20,196 nucleotides of DNA. Source: Candidatus Poribacteria bacterium (GTDB taxonomy: Bacteria; Abyssobacteria; SURF-5). Location: positions 1-20,196 of the forward strand of contig JACRIR010000145.1 in NCBI GenBank assembly GCA_016215705.1, read 5' to 3'. Both the position numbers and the translations under genes were made by a program. Every line of letters starts with the position of its first letter. Positions within the stretch are counted from its first letter, which is position 1. Below the pieces are notes generated by a model, which ran no database searches, was not told the origin of the DNA, and was given only the letters and a program-made list of their open reading frames with translations. This document shows positions 14,699-20,196 of the stretch, piece after piece.

Positions 14699-16078
14699 CT
14701 ATGGCCCGAGATAGAGCGGCAGCCTTACTTCAAAAGACGGGGAGAGTTTTCGCTTCAGTTCGTCGGCGTCCAACGCGAAAAGGGGGCTGATTTCCAACAG
14801 TCCCTTGACACGGCCGCCTGCATTATGCGGAATCTGCATGCCTGCGCCCTCCAGCCATTTCGCGTACAGCCGAATCATCAAATCGCGGGCGGTTTCCGGA
14901 CTGTCTTCGCCGTCGGCATTCTTTATCGGCGCAAACTCTTCGTCACGATTGACCTCCACAATGGCCGAAGCTTGCGCGTGGCTCAAGGCATCGAAAACAA
15001 ATCTTTCGAACTTCAATCCGTTCTTCTGTTTTGGCTTCACCAATTCGCCGCGGTCATCTAGAAACGGTATCGCTTTCTCGGCGATATGAAACGGCAGGGA
15101 ATGTTTCTCTGCGTTCAGTCGTTCGACGAAGCTGACGCTGAGAACGTGGATCGCCAGATTGCCGGCGGAGAACCTGAGAGAGCCGTCCTTATTCAGCGCA
15201 TACTTGTGTTCCTTCGGCAGATCGCTGTACTCGATGACCGTCGTAATGTCGCCCAGACGACACACAACGCCCACCTTTTCTTCCGGGTCGCGCTTGGGAG
15301 CAACTTTTACGGACATCTCGGCCCCCTTCGCAATATGGTAACCGATGAAGATGGGGTCGCCTATCTTGATCAACACGTTATCGACCTGAAAGTAAGAGAG
15401 GTATTTGATGCCGCGCGCTTTCATGTCGGCAAGCGCGCCGGATTTCTCGAGCGAAGAGATCGAGCCTCCATGCCCGTTGGGACTCGCAAAAATGTGGTCT
15501 TTCGCATCGAGCACAAGCCTGCCTTCAAGATCGAGCGCAGGCATCATGTCCTGCTTGAAGAAGAACACGTCGGCGGGATTAAGCCCGAAGTGTCTGTGTC
15601 GCTCAAAAAACTCTCGCGTGGGCTCGCCGTTCGTCTCGCTCGTCATAACGTAAAACGGAAACGGTTTCCCGTATCTTTTCGAGATCGCCCGAATCTTCTC
15701 CGCGTGATGCTCGAATATCGTTTTCTTCTTTATCGGCGTTATCTTGAAGGTTCCTTTCGGCGTCTCGATGCCAAGCCGGGTCGCCTGGCCGCCGGCCACA
15801 AGAAACGCCGCAACTTCGCCCGCTCTAAAAGCTTCCTCGCCGATTCTCCTGATTCTCTCGAGCGCCGAGATTTCACCCTTCGTCTTCGGAAGAGAAATCA
15901 CATCGGCAGGCTCGATTCCTTCAAGCGAAACAGGTGGTTTCCCTTCTCTGTAGCGCCTTGACAGGGAGTCCAACTCATCGAAATCGATCGAGGACAACTG
16001 CTGCAAGAGACGCGCGCGACCCCTCTCGCCGATTTCGTTCCACCATCGTAGGACGTGGCCGTGACCGTTGCGTATCAC
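14699..16078 (-). CDS. UDP-N-acetylglucosamine/UDP-sugar pyrophosphorylase, UAP1 (UDPGP) family
   Basis: The enzyme makes UDP-sugars from UTP and a sugar 1-phosphate. Family motifs are VAGGQATRLG followed by PKGTF (nucleotide loop), FYVMTSETNGEPT, FFKQDMMPALD, SPNGHGG, YFQVDNVLIKIGDP, and FERFVFDAL. These fit the eukaryotic-type UAP1 family rather than bacterial GlmU. The start is uncertain. The conserved helix (HVLRWWNEI) begins within eight residues of GTG 16078, which lacks a ribosome binding site; taking it gives 459 residues. The frame stays open upstream through a palindromic repeat (encoding NPPSPPFTKGG) and into the HEAT gene, but has no start codon until at least 16249, deep inside that gene. 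The original 5' end may have been altered by repeat insertion. Confidence 0.85.
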   Translation of the reverse strand: MIRNGHGHVLRWWNEIGERGRARLLQQLSSIDFDELDSLSRRYREGKPPVSLEGIEPADVISLPKTKGEISALERIRRIGEEAFRAGEVAAFLVAGGQATRLGIETPKGTFKITPIKKKTIFEHHAEKIRAISKRYGKPFPFYVMTSETNGEPTREFFERHRHFGLNPADVFFFKQDMMPALDLEGRLVLDAKDHIFASPNGHGGSISSLEKSGALADMKARGIKYLSYFQVDNVLIKIGDPIFIGYHIAKGAEMSVKVAPKRDPEEKVGVVCRLGDITTVIEYSDLPKEHKYALNKDGSLRFSAGNLAIHVLSVSFVERLNAEKHSLPFHIAEKAIPFLDDRGELVKPKQKNGLKFERFVFDALSHAQASAIVEVNRDEEFAPIKNADGEDSPETARDLMIRLYAKWLEGAGMQIPHNAGGRVKGLLEISPLFALDADELKRKLSPSFEVRLPLYLGP

Positions 16079-16112
16079 AGTGTCGATGATTCTTTGTTTC
16101 TCGGAGCCTGCA

Positions 16113-16148
16113 GTCCCCCCTTTCGTAAAGGGGGGTGAGGGGGGATTT
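16113..16148. repeat. C-rich palindromic repeat at the UAP1-type gene 5' end
   Basis: CCCCCCTTT, a CGT loop, and AAAGGGGGG (16115-16135) form a perfect 9-bp hairpin, followed by TGAGGGGGGATTTT. It belongs to the type of dispersed element that reads as PPSPPFTKGG in one frame. It lies in the short gap between the HEAT gene stop and the pyrophosphorylase. Confidence 0.85.
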
Positions 16149-16157
16149 TGCGTCTTC

Positions 16158-17090
16158 TCACCAGAGGTCTTTCTGGATGAGTTTCTTTTCGAGCGCGTCG
16201 CCTTTCGCGGCGATGGTCCGGACCGATTTTTCGAGTTCTTTCGTGTCAACGTTTCCCTCCAGGAGCGTATCAATAATAGCAAGAAACTCTTTGTCGTCAA
16301 TCTTCACAAGGCCGATGGCCCCGTATGAAAAAGTCGGATTCAGCTTCAGCGCCCAGCGATAGTGGTCGGGTTGCGCAGGCCCGATGACGGTAAAAACCTG
16401 GATAAGCGGAGAACCGTCCTCATCGGTCGAGTCGAAACTGAGGCGGACCCTCTGATACCTCCCACCCCCCACCGGCACGCGCAAAAGGAAGCCTGATCGC
16501 GTGGGTTTGTAGCTGATAGAGGTCCTGCGCGTCACCATTCTCACTATGTCTTCGGGAGTCTGACGAGTTTTATCAGCGAGTCCAGGCCTGGGCACGGTCG
16601 CATGGGGCCTATGCTCGACGGGGGCTTCGTTCACGGTCAGTCCGGGCTCTGTCTCGCGAGCAGAACCGGCGCCGCTCTCCGGCGCAACCACAGGTTTTGC
16701 GGTTCTTGCAGGCTTGGGCTCGGAGACTTTCTTGAGCGCCTCTGTTACGGCGTCGCGCACCCAGGAATCGGAATCACCCTTCATTCCCTCGAGCAATGTT
16801 CGCGCCCCCTCGCCACCGATCTTGCCGAGGGCCTCAACAGTGGAACTGCGGACTTTGTAGTTGCTTGATTTCAGAAGCTCGCCCAGGGCCGCAACGGCCG
16901 GCGGATGCTCCAGCTTGCCAAGAGCCTCGGCGGCATACTCCTTTACCCACTCATCTTCATCCTTAAGCGCTTCTATGAGGGCAGCCGCCGCCTTTTCGCC
17001 GCCGACTTCGCCCAGCTTGCGCGCGGCGGTGCTGCGCGAGTAGTAATCACCCGATTTCAGCATCTCGATGAGCGAGTTCACGTCAGCCAT
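16158..17090 (-). CDS. HEAT-repeat protein with YbjN/CesT-like C-terminal domain
   Basis: The 310-residue product has no signal or membrane segment. Residues 1-125 are about four HEAT-like units with the A-V-x-A-L-G-K-L/I-G pattern (STAARKLGEVGG, EYAAEALGKL, SSTVEALGKIGG, RDAVTEALKKV). A Pro/Ala/Glu linker follows (about 126-180). The last 125 residues carry RVPVGGGRYQRVRLSF, LKLNPTFSYGAIGL and a helical end; this pattern resembles the YbjN/type III secretion chaperone-like fold. HEAT solenoids bind protein partners. GGAGGGGGG precedes the ATG at 17090. The TMEM198-like and pyrophosphorylase genes on the same strand suggest a common transcript, but the shared function is unknown. Confidence 0.82.
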   Translation of the reverse strand: MADVNSLIEMLKSGDYYSRSTAARKLGEVGGEKAAAALIEALKDEDEWVKEYAAEALGKLEHPPAVAALGELLKSSNYKVRSSTVEALGKIGGEGARTLLEGMKGDSDSWVRDAVTEALKKVSEPKPARTAKPVVAPESGAGSARETEPGLTVNEAPVEHRPHATVPRPGLADKTRQTPEDIVRMVTRRTSISYKPTRSGFLLRVPVGGGRYQRVRLSFDSTDEDGSPLIQVFTVIGPAQPDHYRWALKLNPTFSYGAIGLVKIDDKEFLAIIDTLLEGNVDTKELEKSVRTIAAKGDALEKKLIQKDLW

Positions 17091-17145
17091 AAGTCCCCCC
17101 TCCGTTTATTCCTTTTCTCTCGTCTCCCCTCTTCTGCTTCTCCTT

Positions 17146-17234
17146 AACCATGAACCATAAACCATAAACTATAAACCATGAACTATAAACCATGAACCAT
17201 GAACCCTAAACCATGAACCATAAACCCTAAACCC
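17146..17234. repeat. Heptamer minisatellite, AACCATR x12
   Basis: Twelve exact 7-bp units (17146-17229) plus a partial AACCC. Variants are AACCATG (5), AACCATA (3), AACTATA (2) and AACCCTA (2). The array ends 1 bp before the stop codon of the gene at 17236 and starts 55 bp upstream of the HEAT gene's start. Copy number is likely to vary by slippage. Confidence 0.93.
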
Positions 17235-17235
17235 G

Positions 17236-17865
17236 TCAGCCCGGTTTTCGACGCCGCCAATACATTTCCTTGCCGCGTTTGAACTGCGCAACCATTCCGC
17301 TCGCAAAAAGGATGAACCAAACGAGCGCACCCGCGAAAAACCACATGCCACCGCCACGGGCCAGTTGCCCATCGAGAATGCGGTAGAAGAAACTACGGTA
17401 TGCCCAGATGCCGCCGCCGCTCACTATCACGACCGCCGCCAGCACCGCCGAAAGCGCCCCCTGCGCGGCAGTCGCTACAATGATGATTACGCGCTGAAGG
17501 CTGACCGCGAGAATTCCGCCTATGAGGCCGACTACGATAAGGAGCAGTTGCGAGACTGTGTTACTGTAAAGACCCGACACGAACGCCGCCAGCAGCGCGA
17601 AACCGAGCGCCCCAATAATAAAGATGAAGGCATAATATGCCGCCACGCTCGCCCACGCCCCAAGCAAACCGAGAATCACCGCTGCAACCACCGCAATCAT
17701 TCCACCGCCGAGCGGGTTCCCCATCATATACCCGAAAGAAGCGCCGATGGCGAGACCGACGACGGCAACGGTAATCATGAACAAACGATACCCGAAGAAG
17801 CAGTTGAGCAGCCCGAGGAAGAAAGCGCCTATCAGCCACATTAGGCCAAACGTTTGTGTGTCCAT
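17236..17865 (-). CDS. TMEM198/DUF4203-like membrane protein
   Basis: The 209-residue product is mostly hydrophobic, with about six to seven membrane segments rich in Gly/Ala/Val. Features such as FFGYRLF, GASFGYMMGNPLGGG, and a repeated glycine-rich segment pattern are like TMEM198/DUF4203 proteins. The C-terminus is basic (KRGKEMYWRRRKPG) and should be cytoplasmic. Molecular function in bacteria is unknown. The ATG at 17865 has GAGG 6 bp upstream; an in-frame GTG at 17877 lies within that Shine-Dalgarno stretch. It is the first gene after the promoter at 18029-18058. Confidence 0.78.
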   Translation of the reverse strand: MDTQTFGLMWLIGAFFLGLLNCFFGYRLFMITVAVVGLAIGASFGYMMGNPLGGGMIAVVAAVILGLLGAWASVAAYYAFIFIIGALGFALLAAFVSGLYSNTVSQLLLIVVGLIGGILAVSLQRVIIIVATAAQGALSAVLAAVVIVSGGGIWAYRSFFYRILDGQLARGGGMWFFAGALVWFILFASGMVAQFKRGKEMYWRRRKPG

Positions 17866-18176
17866 TCGCCCCCTCACGTCAAATCCGGATTCGGATTAGG
17901 ATGGACTCGCGAAGAGCATGACGTGGTCTGTTCCTGCTCCTGTTCGCGTCATCCGTCCCCGCTCATTCCACTTATGACCAGCATTTTGTTTCACGTGATT
18001 CTTCCTGAATCGTGTTCCCGTGTCAGAGCTTATATCATATTTTCAGACAGACAGTCAAAAACCGCCACTACAACAACCGTTCTTCCAAAATCTCGTCTTC
18101 GCGCATCGTCTTTGTCATGGCAAACTTGCCCTTGAATCAGTAATTCAAAATAAATATGCCTCGCGAAACCGGCGGG
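17866..18176. other. Intergenic region upstream of the TMEM198-like gene
   Basis: About 310 bp without a supported gene. Apart from the promoter at 18029-18058 I see only short T-rich stretches. No clear terminator follows the acyl-CoA dehydrogenase. Confidence 0.6.
18029..18058 (-). promoter_or_regulatory. Sigma-70-like promoter for the TMEM198-like/HEAT/UAP1-type genes
   Basis: On the minus strand TTGACT (18058-18053), an 18-bp spacer, and TATAAG (18034-18029), each one base off consensus. The leader would be about 155 nt. Confidence 0.5.
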
Positions 18177-19328
18177 CTATGTCATGGGCGCGAAATCGCG
18201 CCCCAGAAGGATTCGTGAGATTATGAGCTTCTGGATTTGCGGCGTGCCGTCGCCTATTTGCCATCCTATCACATCGCGCAGACGCTGTTCGATGGGAAAC
18301 TCGTTGGTGTAGCCGTAGTGTCCATGCAGAAGAAGGCATTCGTGGATGACTTCGACGCACGTCTTCGGGACCCACCATTTTGCCATGGCGGCCTCGAGCG
18401 TGCACTGCATGTCATTCTGCTTCATCCAGAGAATCTTGTAGCATAGCAGGCGACCGAGTTCGAGTTGCGTCGCGGCCTCGGAAATCGGGAATGCCACTCC
18501 CTCAAAGCGGCTCAACGATAGGCCGAAAGCGCTTTTCTCTTTCACATATTTGATGGTTTCATCGAGCGTCTGAGTGGCAGCCCCCAGACACATAAGTCCG
18601 ATAAAGGCGCGATTGATGTCAAAGTACTTCATGATCATCCTGAATGCTTCCCCCTCGCAGCCGACCATACAGGAGGCAGACAATTTGGCGTCGCTCATAA
18701 AAAGCTGCCCCCGCGGAACAGCCCGGCATCCGAGGTCATGATACGGAGAAAACTCGAGGCCCTCGGTTTCGCGCGGCATAAGGAACGCGCTGATGCCTCG
18801 GTAGCCCGACGAGCCGGGTGTAGTTCGCGCAAACACGTAAAAAACGTCGGCATTCAGGAAGCTCACTGAATTTTTCTCGCCGTTCAGGATGTAAACGTCG
18901 CCGTCTCTCGACGCCGTCGTTTGCAATGCGCCGAGATCGGACCCGGCATTGGGCTCGGTCAGGCACAACCCGATCACCTTGTCGCCGGTCATCAAACCGG
19001 GAAACCACCTCTCCTTGAGTTCGTCGCATGCTTCCGCCAAAAATCTCCCCATTATGAATGGCGACAGACTTGGCAGCACGCAGTTGAAATCGCCGCGCGC
19101 TATTTCCTCCGCTATGATTCCGGGTATGACAAGGTCTGTCGAGTTTGCCGCCTGGCGCCAGTCGCTGCCGTAAGGGTTGACTATTCTCAGTATCTGCTTG
19201 ATAGGCTCGTACGGATATTCCTCGCGCTTATCCCAGTAACCATATTTGGGAAGCAATTCCTTCAGCGAGAATTCTCGCAATGTCTTCCGCAGAAGCCCCT
19301 GCTCGTCGGTGAATGAGAAGTCAAGCAT
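18177..19328 (-). CDS. Acyl-CoA dehydrogenase
   Basis: This 383-residue FAD enzyme has an N-terminal helical domain, a beta domain with the flavin/substrate motif LTEPNAGSDLGAL and NGEKNSVSFLNAD, and a C-terminal helical domain ending in the signature NEFPIEQRLRDVIGWQIGDGTPQIQ. Where medium- and short-chain enzymes have the catalytic Glu (EGT), this protein has Asp (GDGT, Asp360). The alternative Glu site used by isovaleryl-CoA dehydrogenase reads FDINR, an Asn. The substrate is unclear; with the upstream iorAB genes a branched or aryl-acyl-CoA from amino-acid breakdown is plausible. The ATG at 19328 has GAGG 6 bp upstream and lies 18 bp after the iorB stop, so it is in the same operon. Confidence 0.93.
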   Translation of the reverse strand: MLDFSFTDEQGLLRKTLREFSLKELLPKYGYWDKREEYPYEPIKQILRIVNPYGSDWRQAANSTDLVIPGIIAEEIARGDFNCVLPSLSPFIMGRFLAEACDELKERWFPGLMTGDKVIGLCLTEPNAGSDLGALQTTASRDGDVYILNGEKNSVSFLNADVFYVFARTTPGSSGYRGISAFLMPRETEGLEFSPYHDLGCRAVPRGQLFMSDAKLSASCMVGCEGEAFRMIMKYFDINRAFIGLMCLGAATQTLDETIKYVKEKSAFGLSLSRFEGVAFPISEAATQLELGRLLCYKILWMKQNDMQCTLEAAMAKWWVPKTCVEVIHECLLLHGHYGYTNEFPIEQRLRDVIGWQIGDGTPQIQKLIISRILLGRDFAPMT

Positions 19329-19346
19329 GCTCGCCCTCACGGAGGT

Positions 19347-19961
19347 TCACGGCATTCGCGCGCATCCCTGTTCATAACCTGCTTCAAAAGCCAGCCGGTT
19401 AAGTTCGCGGTACTTCTCGGGAACGCCATTAACTATCGTTTCGACAAATTGTTCGCGTTCAAAAGAGAGGAGACTCAGGCCGCACAGCGCGCCCAGCATG
19501 ACGACGTTGAGCAGAATCGGGTCTCCCGCCTTACTGGCCAACTGAGTAGCTTCTATGAGATGGACACATTGGTTCATTGAACCCAGTTCCAGAGAAATGT
19601 CTTCGAGCTTCGGATACTGCTGGAGCCCTTGCGCTACCAGCATCGGGACGACAGGGGCAGGATTGAAAAGCACGGTCGTCTCCTCGTTTGAATATCTTCT
19701 GGAAGCGCGCAATGTTTCGAGAGGCTCGAATCCGATTATGATATGAGCCATTTTATGGGGAATGAGCGGACCGAGCGGGTGTTGTGAGAAACGAATATGC
19801 GAAGTCACGGGGCCACCCCTTTGCGAGGCGCCCTTAGTCTCGCCAATCACGACCCCGACCCGGTTTTTCATCGCTACGGCGGCGAGAAGACGGCTGACGA
19901 TGAGGTTGCCTTGACCGCCCACGCCCGCTATGAGGACGTTAATGGGGAGATGACTATACAC
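19347..19961 (-). CDS. iorB: Indolepyruvate:ferredoxin oxidoreductase beta subunit
   Basis: The 204-residue product is the gamma/beta-type subunit of a 2-oxoacid:ferredoxin oxidoreductase. VLIAGVGGQGNLIVSRLL near the N-terminus and GETKGASQRGGPVTSHIRF are characteristic of IorB. With IorA (TPP and Fe-S subunit) it converts aryl-pyruvates and CoA to aryl-acetyl-CoA, CO2 and reduced ferredoxin, in the cytoplasm. The start is GTG 19961, with AGAGG 9 bp upstream; it overlaps the iorA stop by 8 bp, so the pair is coupled. A longer frame to 20039 would overlap iorA extensively and lacks homology. Confidence 0.9.
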   Translation of the reverse strand: MYSHLPINVLIAGVGGQGNLIVSRLLAAVAMKNRVGVVIGETKGASQRGGPVTSHIRFSQHPLGPLIPHKMAHIIIGFEPLETLRASRRYSNEETTVLFNPAPVVPMLVAQGLQQYPKLEDISLELGSMNQCVHLIEATQLASKAGDPILLNVVMLGALCGLSLLSFEREQFVETIVNGVPEKYRELNRLAFEAGYEQGCARMP

Positions 19962-20196
19962 GCAAAGGTTCCTCTTGTTCGATTGCGTCGAACGGGCAAA
20001 TCTGTTTGCAGTCGCCGCAACGCGTGCACACGGCCTCATTGATTTGAATTGTGCCGGTCTCGTTCGAATACATCATTCCGGGACACGAAAATTCCCTCAG
20101 GCAAAGCATGCACTTTTCGCCCTTGCATTTCTCCGCATCCACGCGGACGCGAGAGACCGCAACTCCTTGAAGCCGGTGTTTGTATACGCGCATGAG
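19954..20196 (-). CDS. iorA: Indolepyruvate:ferredoxin oxidoreductase alpha subunit, C-terminal end (partial)
   Basis: Eighty codons are visible, running off the window edge. They encode a two-cluster ferredoxin domain: an irregular first motif (C-x4-C-x2-C-x5-CP, in EKCKGEKCMLC) and a regular second motif, CTRCGDCKQICP. IorA ends in exactly such a domain, and the gene directly precedes and overlaps iorB. The first motif has two extra residues between its first cysteines relative to the usual C-x2-C-x2-C. A Met near the edge could alternatively make this a separate small ferredoxin; the open frame through the edge and the iorB overlap favour iorA. Confidence 0.75.
   Translation of the reverse strand, partial: LMRVYKHRLQGVAVSRVRVDAEKCKGEKCMLCLREFSCPGMMYSNETGTIQINEAVCTRCGDCKQICPFDAIEQEEPLRV

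Noticed and set aside
15086-15961. Open frame of about 290 codons on the plus strand
   Set aside because: It is antisense to the UAP1-type pyrophosphorylase, whose motifs cover this stretch; the predicted peptide has no recognisable domain.
17146-17234. Telomere-like CCCTAAA units
   Set aside because: Only two of twelve heptamers have this form; the array is internal and between bacterial genes, so it is a minisatellite, not a telomere.
544-17234. CRISPR array
   Set aside because: The repeats are heptameric tandem units without spacers, and no cas gene is present.
17866-18176. Small protein or RNA gene
   Set aside because: Short frames here lack a ribosome binding site and codon pattern; no tRNA or recognisable RNA fold was found.

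Overview
The window reads as a GC-rich chromosome fragment from an anaerobic or facultatively anaerobic, diderm (Gram-negative-type) bacterium. The evidence is an apolipoprotein N-acyltransferase remnant, periplasmic c-type multiheme cytochromes, a sigma-54 activator, a quinone-linked Fe-S/Mo-family complex, and an indolepyruvate:ferredoxin oxidoreductase. Several short palindromic and heptameric repeats of the kind scattered through genomes of environmental Desulfobacterota-like or candidate-phylum lineages are present. I cannot fix the phylum from this sequence alone.

Left part (1-3000): the 3' end of lnt carrying a one-base frameshift; a convergent gene for a protein with two cyclic-nucleotide-binding-type domains (minus strand, own sigma-70 promoter); a repeat-rich gene-free stretch with a 32-bp perfect palindrome; and an NAD-dependent epimerase/dehydratase.

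Centre (3075-14653, all plus strand) is the main system. A consensus sigma-70 promoter drives a membrane histidine kinase whose periplasmic sensor carries two CxxCH haem c motifs. Its NtrC-type sigma-54 activator overlaps it by 4 bp. A 345-bp regulatory region follows, with repeated candidate activator sites and a near-perfect -24/-12 promoter. Next comes a tightly packed respiratory operon: a stand-alone receiver-like protein, a membrane-anchored pentahaem cytochrome c, a Tat-exported molybdopterin-family subunit that seems to lack the usual metal-ligand residue, a four-cluster ferredoxin subunit, a long NrfD/QrcD/ActC-type quinone-interacting membrane subunit, a TorD-type chaperone fused to a ferredoxin and Cys-rich tail, and a secreted pentahaem cytochrome c554-like protein. 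The order cytochrome - Mo-family - FeS - NrfD matches the Qrc (quinone reductase) complex and resembles Alternative Complex III. The inferred logic is that periplasmic redox state, sensed by haem c, switches on a quinone/periplasmic-cytochrome oxidoreductase through sigma-54.

Right part (14699-20196, all minus strand): a likely operon of a TMEM198/DUF4203-like membrane protein, a HEAT-repeat protein with a YbjN/CesT-like C-terminal domain, and a UAP1-type UDP-sugar pyrophosphorylase whose 5' end is invaded by a C-rich palindromic repeat. Upstream of these lie an acyl-CoA dehydrogenase, iorB, and the 3' end of iorA, suggesting fermentation or syntrophic-type oxidation of amino-acid-derived 2-oxoacids. 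No tRNA, rRNA, CRISPR array, transposase or phage gene was seen.
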